From Paeniglutamicibacter cryotolerans (lineage in GTDB: Bacteria > Actinomycetota > Actinomycetes > Actinomycetales > Micrococcaceae), in contig NZ_JACHVS010000001.1 in the NCBI RefSeq assembly GCF_014190875.1, forward strand, positions 186,001 to 250,000: a stretch of 64,000 nt of DNA. Direction: 5' to 3'. A program made the position numbers and the translations under genes. Each line of letters begins with the position of its first letter. The first letter of the stretch is position 1. Below, one piece after another: positions 8,899-17,531 of the stretch. The notes beneath the pieces were generated by a model. That model made no database searches. It had not been told where the DNA came from and was given only the letters and a program-made list of their open reading frames with translations.

Positions 8899-9873
8899 AT
8901 GAACGCACCGACCAGCTCCAACTGGACCATCGATACCGTCAAGGGCGCGCCAGAACCCGATATCTTCGCCCGGGTACGCGCCTTGGCCACCGCCGCCGAG
9001 GAATCCGATGGCAACCCGCCACTGAGCGAACAGACGCTCGTGGAGCTGCGCACAGCCGATGACCCGGATATGCTTCTCGGCGCCTACGCCTACCTCTCCG
9101 AGGGCGCAACCCACGATTCCGGGGAACTGATCGGCGCCGCGGTGGCAGTGCTTCCCACCGACGGTTCACCGGGCACGCTGGAGATCGCGGTGCATCCGGA
9201 ATTCAGGAACTGCGGTATTGGTTCGGCGCTGGTTGAATCGCTGGGCGCGGGCATCGGCTTGGAACGGCTGCGCGCCTGGGCCCACGGCAACCACGAAGCC
9301 GCCGCGAAGCTCGCCGCCGCCCATTGCTTCATTCCGGTCCGCGAACTATGGCGGATGCGCCTGGTACACCAGGCGGACCTGGCAGAGCCCGCACTGCCCG
9401 CCGGAGTCACGCTGCGCGCCTTCAACACGGCGACCGATCCCGACGCGTGGCTGGCGGCGAACGCTGCCGCCTTCGCCCACCACCCGGAACAGGGCTCGAT
9501 GACCCGCTCGGACCTCGACGCCCGCATGGCCGAGGACTGGTTCGATCCGGCGGGGTTCCTGATCGCCGTGGACGAGGCCGGCACGATGCTCGGCTTCCAC
9601 TGGACCAAGGTCCATGTCCCGGCACCGGGTACCGGCGGCCCGCACCCGGGAATCGGCGAGGTCTACGTCGTCGGTGTCGTCCCCGAGGCCCAGGGCACCG
9701 GGCTGGGCAAGGCACTGACGCTGGCAGGCATCAGGCACCTGCGCAATGCCGGGCTCGAGGCCGTCATGCTCTACGTCGACGCGGATAACGAGGCGGCGGT
9801 GAAGCTGTACCGGAAATTGGGCTTCACCCGCTGGGATGTCGACGTGATGTACGCACCGGCTTCGGTAGAGTAG
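8899..9873 (+). CDS. mshD: mycothiol synthase (tandem GNAT acetyltransferase)
   Basis: 324 residues made of two GNAT domains, the layout of MshD, which acetylates Cys-GlcN-inositol with acetyl-CoA in the last step of mycothiol synthesis. Domain 1 has the acetyl-CoA loop around EFRNCGIGSALVESL (about residue 102). Domain 2 has VVPEAQGTGLGKALTLAG (about residue 260), followed by AVMLYVDADNEAAVKLYRKL. The gene follows glnR by 73 bases. Mycothiol is the low-molecular-weight thiol of actinobacteria, so the gene also marks the lineage. Confidence 0.92.
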   Translation: MNAPTSSNWTIDTVKGAPEPDIFARVRALATAAEESDGNPPLSEQTLVELRTADDPDMLLGAYAYLSEGATHDSGELIGAAVAVLPTDGSPGTLEIAVHPEFRNCGIGSALVESLGAGIGLERLRAWAHGNHEAAAKLAAAHCFIPVRELWRMRLVHQADLAEPALPAGVTLRAFNTATDPDAWLAANAAAFAHHPEQGSMTRSDLDARMAEDWFDPAGFLIAVDEAGTMLGFHWTKVHVPAPGTGGPHPGIGEVYVVGVVPEAQGTGLGKALTLAGIRHLRNAGLEAVMLYVDADNEAAVKLYRKLGFTRWDVDVMYAPASVE

Positions 9874-9948
9874 GGGACAGACGCACTGCCGTGCCCCGGC
9901 CTACCGCGGGCACGGGTTCCATCCAGCACGCATAGGGGACACCGTTAC

Positions 9949-12162
9949 ATGGATCCGCAACCCGCCACCTCATCGCTGGGCATTACGGACGTGCCTGCGG
10001 CACGGGCCACCCAGGACCGCATCGAGCTGCCCGAGTTCGAACCGCCGCTCGGCCCGGAGGGCGACTTCGCCGAGGACCGCTTCCTGGACCGGGAGCTCAG
10101 CTGGCTGCACTTCAACTCCCGCGTGCTCGAACTGGCCGAGGACCCGGACTTGTACCTGCTGGAGCGGGTCGGTTTCCTCTCCATCTTCGCCTCGAACCTC
10201 GACGAGTTCTTCATGGTCCGCGTCGCCGGGCTCAAACGCCGCATTGCCACCGGATTGGCTGTGCCCTCGGCAGCCGGGCTGAGCCCGATCGACCAGCTCG
10301 AACTGATCCTCAACGAGGCCAAGGACCTGCAGCGCCGGCACGCGCACGTCTTTGCCGAGCAGGTCCGCCCCGCCTTGGCGGCAGAACAGATCCTGCTCAC
10401 CCGCTGGGCCGAACTCGATGAGCGCGCCCGCGAGGAACTGCACCGCTGGTTCATCGACCAGATCTTCCCCGTGCTGACCCCGCTCGCCGTGGACCCCGCA
10501 CACCCCTTCCCGTACATCTCCGGGCTCTCGCTGAACCTTGCCGTGGTGGTGCGCAACCCGGTCTCCGGCAAGGAGCTCTTCGCCCGCGTGAAGGTGCCGG
10601 ACCGGATGCCGCGGCTGATTTCGGTGGACGGCCCGCGCGCAGGGAACACCGCCTGGCGCGTGGCCCGCTTCGTGACGCTCGAGGAGGTCATCGCCGTCCA
10701 CCTGGAACACCTGTTCCCGGGCATGGACATCGTCGAGCACCACACGTTCCGCGTCACCCGCAACGAGGACCTCGAGGTGGAGGAGGACGATGCCGAGAAC
10801 CTGCTCCAGGCACTGGAGAAGGAACTGCTGCGCCGCCGATTCGGTCCGCCGGTGCGCCTCGAGGTGGCCAACGACATCGCCCCGAACATCCTGGCGTTGC
10901 TGGTGCGCGAGCTGGGCATCGAGGAGGATGAGGTGTTCGCGCTGCCGGCCCCGCTGGATCTGCGCGGGCTCTCGGTGATCGCCGGCATCGACCGGGTGGA
11001 CCTGCACTACCCCAAGCACCTGGCCCACACCAGCCGCGCCCTGAACGAGTCGGAGACCTCCAAGGCGGCCAACGTGTTCGCCGCGATGCGCCGCCGCGAC
11101 ATCCTGCTGCACCACCCCTACGACTCGTTCTCCACCTCGGTGCAGGCGTTCCTGGAGCAGGCGGCCAGCGACCCGAAGGTCATGGCCATCAAGCAGACCC
11201 TGTACCGCACCAGTGGCGATTCGCCGATCGTGGATGCGCTGATCGACGCCGCGGAGGCCGGCAAGCAGGTCCTCGCCCTGGTGGAGATCAAGGCCCGCTT
11301 CGACGAGCAGGCAAACATCTCCTGGGCACGGAAGCTCGAACAGGCAGGCGTGCACGTGGTCTACGGCATCGTCGGGCTCAAGACGCATTCCAAGCTCTCC
11401 CTGGTGGTGCGCCGCGAAGGAGACAAGCTGCGCCGGTACTGCCACATCGGCACCGGCAACTACCACCCGCGCACCGCCCGCTACTACGAGGACCTGGGCC
11501 TGCTGACCACCGACGACCAGGTCGGCGAGGACCTTTCGCGGCTGTTCAACCAGCTCTCCGGGTATGCTCCGCGCTCCACCTTCAAGCGCCTGCTGGTCGC
11601 CCCGCGCTCGCTGCGCTCGGGCCTGATCGACAGGATCGAGACCGAGATCGCCAACCGCAAGGCGGGCCTCGCTGCACGCGTGGTGATCAAGGTGAACTCG
11701 ATGGTCGACGAGGCCATCATCGACGCGTTGTACCGGGCCAGCCAGGCCGGGGTGCGGGTCGACGTGATCGTGCGCGGGATCTGCGCGCTGCGCCCGGGCG
11801 TGCCGGGTCTGAGCGAGAACATCTCGGTGCGCTCGGTGCTGGGCCGCTTCCTGGAGCACTCGCGTGTGTTCTACTTCGCCAACGCCGGCAACCCGTGCGT
11901 GTACATCGGCTCGGCCGACATGATGCACCGGAACCTGGACCGCCGCGTGGAGGCGCTGGTGCGCCTGTCCAACCGGGAGGACATCGCCGAGCTGGGCTCG
12001 CTGCTGGACCGCTACCTGGATCCGGGAACCGCCAGCTGGCACCTCGATGCACAGGGAGTCTGGACCCGGCACCACAAGGACGCCGAGGGCAACCCGCTGC
12101 TGGATGTGCAGAGCTGGTTGCTCGAGTCGCGGACCCGCCAGCGCGGAGCGGCCCGACGCTGA
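9949..12162 (+). CDS. ppk: polyphosphate kinase 1
   Basis: 737 residues, the usual length for PPK1, which reversibly polymerises the gamma phosphate of ATP into polyphosphate. The N domain opens with [19 protein letters not shown], the head domain follows, and two phospholipase-D-like domains carry the catalytic region ([14 protein letters not shown], then [18 protein letters not shown]). The phosphorylated histidine is expected in the KTHSK segment, by family knowledge. AGGGGAC stands 9 bases before the ATG. Its stop overlaps the start of the Nudix gene (TGATG), an arrangement paralleled by ppk1-mutT1 adjacency in mycobacteria. Confidence 0.95.
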   Translation: MDPQPATSSLGITDVPAARATQDRIELPEFEPPLGPEGDFAEDRFLDRELSWLHFNSRVLELAEDPDLYLLERVGFLSIFASNLDEFFMVRVAGLKRRIATGLAVPSAAGLSPIDQLELILNEAKDLQRRHAHVFAEQVRPALAAEQILLTRWAELDERAREELHRWFIDQIFPVLTPLAVDPAHPFPYISGLSLNLAVVVRNPVSGKELFARVKVPDRMPRLISVDGPRAGNTAWRVARFVTLEEVIAVHLEHLFPGMDIVEHHTFRVTRNEDLEVEEDDAENLLQALEKELLRRRFGPPVRLEVANDIAPNILALLVRELGIEEDEVFALPAPLDLRGLSVIAGIDRVDLHYPKHLAHTSRALNESETSKAANVFAAMRRRDILLHHPYDSFSTSVQAFLEQAASDPKVMAIKQTLYRTSGDSPIVDALIDAAEAGKQVLALVEIKARFDEQANISWARKLEQAGVHVVYGIVGLKTHSKLSLVVRREGDKLRRYCHIGTGNYHPRTARYYEDLGLLTTDDQVGEDLSRLFNQLSGYAPRSTFKRLLVAPRSLRSGLIDRIETEIANRKAGLAARVVIKVNSMVDEAIIDALYRASQAGVRVDVIVRGICALRPGVPGLSENISVRSVLGRFLEHSRVFYFANAGNPCVYIGSADMMHRNLDRRVEALVRLSNREDIAELGSLLDRYLDPGTASWHLDAQGVWTRHHKDAEGNPLLDVQSWLLESRTRQRGAARR

Positions 12163-13130
12163 TGCTGCACCTTGCCCGATCCTCCGACTCGGCCGCCATC
12201 GCCGAGGGCGGCTTTTCCGTGGTGGCCGCCGGCGCCATCCCCTGGCGCATCACCGACGGCACCCTCGAGGTGCTGATGATCCACCGCGACCGCTACGACG
12301 ACTGGTCCTGGCCCAAGGGCAAGCTGGACCCCGGGGAAACGGCGCCCGAGGCCGCGACCCGCGAGGTGTTCGAGGAGATCGGCATGGACATCACCCTGGG
12401 CATTCCGCTGCCGGCCATCGAATACCTGGTCGGTTCCCGGCGCAAGGTCGTGTACTACTGGGCGGCGAAATCCCCGGGCACCGTTGCCGTGCCCGATGGC
12501 AAGGAAACGGATGCGGTGCGCTGGTGCGAGCCCAAGACAGCGGCCAAGTGGATGACCAATCCCTCCGATGTCGAACCGCTTCACGCGCTGGTCGCCGCGC
12601 ACGAGGCCGGCAAGCTCGATACCGTCCCGTTCATCGTGGTGCGCCATGCCAAGGCCAAGCCTCGCTCGAGCTGGACCCGCGAGGAGGGCAGGCGCCCGCT
12701 GGCCGCCACCGGGCAGCGCCAGGCCCTGGCTGTGGCCCGGCTGTTGGCCGCCTGGCGTCCGGCCAAGGTGGCTTCCAGCCCGTGGACCCGCTGCGTGCAG
12801 ACGGTCGCGCCCTATCTTCACCAGCACCGCTACACGGTGAAGCTGATGGCCCAGCTCACCGAGCACGAGGCCACACGCAACCCGGCCAAAGCCAGCAAGG
12901 CCATTGCCAAGCTGATCGACAAGGTCCGCCCGCAAGCTGTTTGCACGCACCGCCCGGTGCTGCCGCTGGTGCTGGAGGAACTCGCCTCGCGGATGGGGCG
13001 CAAGCTGGCAGCCCGGCTGCCGGCCGAGGACCCGTACCTGCGCCCCGGCGCGCTGATCGTGGCCCACCAGCCGGTGGCGGGAAAGGGGAAAATCGTCTCG
13101 CTCGAAATTTACGACGCATTCGCCGACTGA
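12162..13130 (+). CDS. mutT1: MutT1-like Nudix hydrolase fused to histidine phosphatase
   Basis: 322 residues. The N-terminal Nudix domain holds a complete Nudix box, GX5EX7REVFEEIGM (GKLDPGETAPEAATREVFEE starts near residue 48). The C-terminal half is an RHG histidine phosphatase (VVRHAKAKPRSSW near residue 160, partner HRPVLPLVLEEL later). Mycobacterial MutT1 has this same two-domain layout and hydrolyses 8-oxo-(d)GTP and diadenosine polyphosphates. The start ATG overlaps the ppk stop, so translation is coupled. An open frame continues upstream inside ppk but is only a shadow of it. Confidence 0.92.
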   Translation: MLHLARSSDSAAIAEGGFSVVAAGAIPWRITDGTLEVLMIHRDRYDDWSWPKGKLDPGETAPEAATREVFEEIGMDITLGIPLPAIEYLVGSRRKVVYYWAAKSPGTVAVPDGKETDAVRWCEPKTAAKWMTNPSDVEPLHALVAAHEAGKLDTVPFIVVRHAKAKPRSSWTREEGRRPLAATGQRQALAVARLLAAWRPAKVASSPWTRCVQTVAPYLHQHRYTVKLMAQLTEHEATRNPAKASKAIAKLIDKVRPQAVCTHRPVLPLVLEELASRMGRKLAARLPAEDPYLRPGALIVAHQPVAGKGKIVSLEIYDAFAD

Positions 13131-13242
13131 AACCACCCCGCCGGTGCCGCCGGCAACGGCGGCGCTGTAGGGTGGCAGTAACGCGGCGGTTCCACACGCG
13201 GGCCGCGCGCCGGCAGCGTTCGCACGCGGTAAGGAGCCCAAG

Positions 13243-13566
13243 ATGCACATCCGTCACCAGCAGCCCGCCAAGATAGTCCACGAGGGCCTGCGACTGGACC
13301 ACGACGAGGATCGCGGCCGCTATTCGCTGTGGCAGGGCGTCACCTACATCGGCTTCCTCGGTTACAGGGTCCAAGACGGGGTCGCCACCCTGCAGCACAC
13401 CATCATCAACGAGGAATACGGGCGCCACGGCTATGCGCGCGCCCTGGTCACCCTCGTGCTGGACCAGATGCGCGCCCGCGGGCTGAAAATCATCCCGGAG
13501 TGCACCTACGTGGCCGGCTACCTGCGCCGCTACCCCGAATACAACGACCTGCTCGTCCGTGCCTGA
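13243..13566 (+). CDS. small YjdJ-type GNAT N-acetyltransferase
   Basis: 107 residues, a minimal GNAT domain of the Gcn5-like YjdJ type. The acetyl-CoA segment reads EEYGRHGYARALVTLVLDQM, followed by IIPECTYVAGYLRRYPEY, the family's usual end. AAGGAG lies 8 bases before the ATG. Substrate is unknown. Its last 8 bases overlap the GTG of a second, frameshifted GNAT gene, so the two were probably one transcription unit. Confidence 0.85.
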   Translation: MHIRHQQPAKIVHEGLRLDHDEDRGRYSLWQGVTYIGFLGYRVQDGVATLQHTIINEEYGRHGYARALVTLVLDQMRARGLKIIPECTYVAGYLRRYPEYNDLLVRA

Positions 13567-14010
13567 ACCAGGGCCCTGCGCCCCGTCCGCGGTCGAACCT
13601 GCCATCGTCGACCCCGCCGACCTGGACCGGGGACAGGTGCTGGCCTGTACGACGCCGTGGGCTGGAGCGCCCATACGAGGGATCCGAACACGCTGTTCGC
13701 CGCGTTGACCGGATCCTCGGCGGTTGCGGCGGCCCTGGCGGAGGGCGAGCTGATCGGACTGGCCCGGGTCGTGTCCGACGGCGCCAGCATCTGTTACCTG
13801 CAGGACGTACTGGTCCACCCGGAGCACCGGCGGACCGGGCTCGGCGCACGCCTGGCTTGCCTGCTGTTCGGTCGCTATCCGCGGGTGCGGCAGAAGGTGC
13901 TGCTCACCGACGGCGAACCGGGGCAGGCCGCCTTCCATGCATCGCTGGGCTTCTCGCTGGTCGGCGGGGACGACTCCCCTGCGCTGCGTTCCTTTGTCCG
14001 GTCCGACTGA
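13559..14010 (+). pseudogene. GNAT acetyltransferase interrupted by a frameshift
   Basis: From the GTG at 13559 one frame reads to IVDPADLDRGQVLA. The family then expects LYDAVGWSAHT, which is in the next frame starting at about 13645. One missing C in the run at 13643-13646 would join them into a protein of about 150 residues. The rest is a clean GNAT: LQDVLVHPEHRRTGLGARLA and AFHASLGFSLVGGDDSPA. An alternative start in the second frame (GTG 13657) would give a 117-residue protein without its first beta strand. It may be a sequencing error, a recent loss, or a shortened gene. Confidence 0.7.
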
Positions 14011-14028
14011 GATAATCTGCTCCATCCG

Positions 14029-14072
14029 TTGATCTTTGTCTCAATGACTTGATACATTGAGACAAAGATCAA
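14029..14072. promoter_or_regulatory. perfect inverted repeat, likely operator of the GntR operon
   Basis: Arms TTGATCTTTGTCTCAATG (14029-14046) and CATTGAGACAAAGATCAA (14055-14072) are exact reverse complements with an 8-nt spacer. The repeat ends 15 bases before the first gene of an operon whose last gene is a YtrA-type GntR regulator. TTGATC (14029) and TACATT (14053) are 18 bases apart and could be the -35 and -10 elements, so a bound repressor would cover the promoter. It is AT-rich against its surroundings and has no U-tract, so an operator fits better than a terminator. Confidence 0.75.
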
Positions 14073-14087
14073 TCCAGGGGGTTCCCG

Positions 14088-14477
14088 ATGGGCACGCAAT
14101 TCATGCAGGCACTTTCGGCGAGCGCGACATCGGCTGCAGTCCTTGCCGTCTTCGCCTACGCCGGGCTGCGCTTCATGGCAGGGAACCCCGGTTCCGGCCC
14201 CGCGGGCCTGGGAGTACCCCGGCATGCGGGATGGATCTCGGCCATCGCACTGGTGCTCATCCACCTGATCGGCTGGCACACCAGGCCGAAGCGGACCGGT
14301 TCCGTGCGCCGGGCAACGCTCCAGGCACGCAGGCTCTCCAGCTACCTACCGCGCAAGCTGACCTGGTTCTTCGCCGCCTGTGTTGCCTTGGCGCTGGCCG
14401 TGGCCGCCGCGTCGCTGGTCCGCCCCGGATATTCCCCGCAACCCCCGGGGCCGCTGTTCGATGCGGCAGGACTGTAG
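14088..14477 (+). CDS. membrane protein, N-terminal part (ends at in-frame TAG)
   Basis: 129 residues with three likely membrane segments (about 8-28, 48-63, 93-111). AGGGGG lies 7 bases before the ATG. The stretch RATLQARRLSSYLPRKLTWF parallels SLRIRRMTNYVPRTLAAVF in the 607-residue protein downstream, so the two are related. The TAG at 14475-14477 is followed at once, in the same frame, by a GTG that opens the second part. The pair therefore looks like one gene of about 268 residues cut by a single nonsense codon, or two subunits made by reinitiation. Function unknown. Confidence 0.65.
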   Translation: MGTQFMQALSASATSAAVLAVFAYAGLRFMAGNPGSGPAGLGVPRHAGWISAIALVLIHLIGWHTRPKRTGSVRRATLQARRLSSYLPRKLTWFFAACVALALAVAAASLVRPGYSPQPPGPLFDAAGL

Positions 14478-14894
14478 GTGGGGCACACCGCAGGTACTGC
14501 CGGACTGGTACCCGGCAGCGTTGCGGGTCCGCACTTCCTGGTTGCCATTGTGCTCCCGGCTGCCGCAACGGCGTTGCTGGTAGCGCTGGCGGTGCGCCGC
14601 CCACCGCTGGGCACCCTGGACGAGCAGGAAAACGATGCGCTGCGCCGGATCCGGGTGAACCGGCTCCTGCGCACCGGCTCCTGGGCCGTGTTGATCATCG
14701 GCGGCGCATCACTGAACTACGTGGACCGCCCGGTCACGGACCTCGGCCCGGTCTTCCTGCTGCCCCTGCTGAGCCTGATCGCCAACATCGGCCAGGGCCT
14801 GAGGCTGGTGGCTAGGGTGGTCCTCGTTCCGTGGGCTCCCCCGAAGCTGGCGCAGCGGCTCAGCCCCACCCCGGGAATGCGGGCCCTGACATGA
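14478..14894 (+). CDS. membrane protein, C-terminal part after in-frame TAG
   Basis: 138 residues in the same frame as the preceding part. It has about three hydrophobic segments (20-40, 66-82, 86-103). The segment LDEQENDALRRIRVNRLLRTG matches LDAEEDATLRTLWMNRLLRTG in the downstream 607-residue protein, which places it as the second half of a related module. GCAGGA lies 6 bases before the GTG and could support reinitiation after the TAG. If the TAG is real and not bypassed, this half is either an independent small protein or part of a pseudogene. Confidence 0.6.
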   Translation: MGHTAGTAGLVPGSVAGPHFLVAIVLPAAATALLVALAVRRPPLGTLDEQENDALRRIRVNRLLRTGSWAVLIIGGASLNYVDRPVTDLGPVFLLPLLSLIANIGQGLRLVARVVLVPWAPPKLAQRLSPTPGMRALT

Positions 14895-15015
14895 TCCCGG
14901 TACCCCGTCCCCCCGGTGGAAACACACCCTCAGACCGCACATGCCCGACCGGCCCACCCGGCGAGCGCACGCAACAGACGCCCACCACTCCCCTGCCGCA
15001 CCGAAGGAACTCGCC

Positions 15016-16839
15016 ATGACCACCTCGCTGTATCTGAACCTCGGTTTGAGCATCGCACTGGTAGCGGCCATCGTCTACGCGTGGCTGCGCCATCTCTCCT
15101 CCGGCAGGGGGCGTGAACACCCGCTGCTGGTGGTCAGGCGCCATGCCTGGTGGACGGCATTCATCGCCCTGTTCGCCAGCGGTACACTGGGCCTGCCTTC
15201 CATCTGGACGATTGACGGTGCCGGTACCTCCGCCTCGAGCATCCCCGCGCAGGACATCTGGGTGCATGTGCCCCAGGCCTTGGGTCCGGGGCTGTGGCTC
15301 GGGGCCATCTACCTGCTGGGTCAGTTCACCTGGCCGCGGCAGGTCGGCAGTGCCCGTTCGGCGTCGCTGCGGATCCGCCGGATGACCAATTACGTGCCCA
15401 GGACGCTTGCCGCCGTCTTCGCCGGCTCGGTCTTGGTGGCGGCGGGCGTCATGGCGTGGGCCTGGGGCACTCCGGGCACACCCAACACGGCGACCGCCAC
15501 CGGTGCCGACGGGGTGCGTTTCATCCTGGGTCCGGGCTACGGCAATACGCCGGGGTTCAATGACATGGATACCGAGTACGGGGCCCTGGGCAACCTGCCC
15601 GGAAACCAGATCGCCCCGCTGCTGCTGACGGGCCTGCTGGTGCTCGTGGCGGCGGTCATCACCATGCTCTTCGTGATCACCTCGCGCCCGGCGCTCTCGG
15701 TGCTGGATGCCGAGGAGGATGCAACGCTGCGCACGCTCTGGATGAACCGGCTGTTGCGCACCGGCGTGCTCGTCGCCATCGGGTATGCCGCGGCCGCGGT
15801 GCAGTTTGTCGGCTTCGCCCAGGAGCAGCGCGAAACGCTGGCGGCGTTGGAAAGCGCATCCCCAGCACGCATCGCGGAGGGCCTGGTGTTCCTGCCGGGT
15901 TCGATAGCCGTCGGCGCGCTGCTCGTCACAGCGCTGGCCATGCTCTTCTGGCCAGCACCGGCGCTGAGCGCACCGGCCGACGCGGAGGACCTAGCCGGTG
16001 GCGCATCCCCCGGTTACCGGGTGGCCATGACCCTGCTGACCGCCACCCAGTTCGTCGCCATCCTGGTATTGCTGGTTGCCGGTACAGCCGCAACGTTCGC
16101 CGTGAGCGGGACCACGACCCGTTCCGAGGTCATGGTGAGCGAAATGGGCCCCGACGGGCAACAGGTCCAGCATTTGATCGAAACAACCCCCGAGGTCCCC
16201 TTTGCCGGGTTCCTGACCCCTGCCACACTGCTGTTGGTCCTCGTCGTGCTCTACTACATACTGCATTTTTCCGTGGTCTCGTGGATCGGCTTCCGGCTCT
16301 GCGACGGCAGGACCACACGTGCCGCAGTGCAACCGCTGCTCCCCCGCTGGTTCCTGATCACCAACGCGGCCATGCTGGTGGCGGCCCTGATCGCGGTGGC
16401 GCTCTACGCGCTCGGCGGTACGACCGCCGGGGCCGTATCTGCTTGGTGGCTTGCCGCCATGTTGGCCATCACGGCACTGATCGGCGCCGGGTTGTACCGG
16501 CTGGCCCAGATCACCGGCCCACTGCTGCTCGGCAATGGTCGCGAGGACGTGACGCTGCGGATCATTATCGCGCACCGGGCCGTGCGGGTCGCCGGAGGCC
16601 TGAGCCTGATCTGCATCGGCATCCTGTCCTCGGCACTCGATCATGCCGGTCCGATGCTGGCCCCGCTCTCCGGGAACCCCGCCCTGCTCCAGACCGACGG
16701 GAACCCCACCGCGGTCACCATCGTGTTCTCGGTGCTGGGGGTGCTGTGGTGCTTCCTGCCCGCAGCAACCGTGGGCACGCGGCATGCCGAGTCGCTGCTG
16801 GGCACCGGCTCCGCCGCAAAACAGGCCGGAACCCGATGA
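15016..16839 (+). CDS. large multi-pass membrane protein with internal repeats
   Basis: 607 residues, roughly 12 membrane segments, no recognised family. Two related halves are visible: LDAEEDATLRTLWMNRLLRTG (about residues 233-253) and LGNGREDVTLRIIIAHRAVR (about 508-527) follow a membrane segment and precede the next one in each half. An earlier Y-V-P-R-x-L (about 130) pairs with L-L-P-R-W-F (about 440). The ATG at 16 kb-side position 15016 is chosen because AAGGAAC lies 6 bases upstream; an ATG 75 bases earlier has a hydrophilic, unrelated lead. The stop overlaps the next start (ATGA). It may be a transporter or signalling platform; nothing visible decides. Confidence 0.75.
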   Translation: MTTSLYLNLGLSIALVAAIVYAWLRHLSSGRGREHPLLVVRRHAWWTAFIALFASGTLGLPSIWTIDGAGTSASSIPAQDIWVHVPQALGPGLWLGAIYLLGQFTWPRQVGSARSASLRIRRMTNYVPRTLAAVFAGSVLVAAGVMAWAWGTPGTPNTATATGADGVRFILGPGYGNTPGFNDMDTEYGALGNLPGNQIAPLLLTGLLVLVAAVITMLFVITSRPALSVLDAEEDATLRTLWMNRLLRTGVLVAIGYAAAAVQFVGFAQEQRETLAALESASPARIAEGLVFLPGSIAVGALLVTALAMLFWPAPALSAPADAEDLAGGASPGYRVAMTLLTATQFVAILVLLVAGTAATFAVSGTTTRSEVMVSEMGPDGQQVQHLIETTPEVPFAGFLTPATLLLVLVVLYYILHFSVVSWIGFRLCDGRTTRAAVQPLLPRWFLITNAAMLVAALIAVALYALGGTTAGAVSAWWLAAMLAITALIGAGLYRLAQITGPLLLGNGREDVTLRIIIAHRAVRVAGGLSLICIGILSSALDHAGPMLAPLSGNPALLQTDGNPTAVTIVFSVLGVLWCFLPAATVGTRHAESLLGTGSAAKQAGTR

Positions 16840-17051
16840 GTTCCACCGCGGCCATGGCCGACGAATTCGTGCTTGCGCTGCGCCTGCCCCTGGTGGTGCG
16901 GTTCATGGTGCGGTGCCCGTGGGATTTTGACACCGTTGCCATGGCCCGCAGCCTCGGTTGCTGGACGCGGTTCGACGCCCGGCTCCGGAACGCCGGTTCC
17001 GAGGTGGCCAGGCAACTGCGGATCCGGCCACCGGAGGCGAGCCGCACATGA
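16836..17051 (+). CDS. 71-residue orphan, translationally coupled on both sides
   Basis: The start ATG overlaps the stop of the membrane protein (ATGA at 16836-16839), and its own stop overlaps the ATG of the GntR gene (17048-17051). The product has no membrane span; it has a hydrophobic first half (FVLALRLPLVVRFMV), two cysteines and a basic C-terminal half. I do not recognise it. The double overlap argues that it is translated. Confidence 0.6.
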   Translation: MSSTAAMADEFVLALRLPLVVRFMVRCPWDFDTVAMARSLGCWTRFDARLRNAGSEVARQLRIRPPEASRT

Positions 17052-17443
17052 GCGCGTTGATCACCGTCGACCTGCGCGATGCGACTCCTCCGTATGAGCA
17101 GATCAGGGCCCAAGTCGCCTCGCTGATCGCCATCGGCACGCTTACCGATGGCGAGCGCCTGCCCACCGTCAGGGCCCTGGCCGCGGACCTAGGCGTGGCC
17201 ACCGGCACGGTATCGCGCGCCTATAAGGAACTAGAGTCCTCCGGGCTCATCGCCAGCCGGCGCAGGCTCGGCACCGTGGTCACCCGACCCGCCGAAGGCT
17301 CCGGCCCAGGAGGCGCCGGAGCGGCCGAGAACCTTGATCTGCACCGCGCGCTTGACCTGTTGGTGGCCGAGGCCGACCAGGCAGGAATTGATGACCAGAC
17401 GCTGCTTGACCTGCTCCGGGGGCGTTTGCGTACCAGACGCTGA
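17048..17443 (+). CDS. GntR-family regulator, YtrA subfamily
   Basis: 131 residues. The N-terminal winged helix is typical GntR: PPYEQIRAQVASLI, LPTVRALAADLGVATGTVSRAYKELE, then LIASRRRLGTVVTRP (residues about 14-80). The remaining 50 residues are only enough for a short dimerising helical tail, the mark of the YtrA subfamily, whose members usually repress the membrane-protein operon they belong to. It is the last gene of the operon and is coupled by ATGA overlap. The 18-bp-arm palindrome in front of the first gene is its probable target. Confidence 0.88.
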   Translation: MSALITVDLRDATPPYEQIRAQVASLIAIGTLTDGERLPTVRALAADLGVATGTVSRAYKELESSGLIASRRRLGTVVTRPAEGSGPGGAGAAENLDLHRALDLLVAEADQAGIDDQTLLDLLRGRLRTRR

Positions 17444-17531
17444 GCAGGGATTCCGGGTGTGGGGATCATCCCAGTTCGGCGTTCGACGGCCGGCGCGCGG
17501 ATGTGGCGGCCGCTCGCAACGGTAGACTGTC

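Noticed and set aside
9970..12075. 700-codon minus-strand frame opposite ppk
   Set aside because: It is the exact antisense shadow of a complete PPK1; composition is His/Val/Gln/Arg-rich with no domain.
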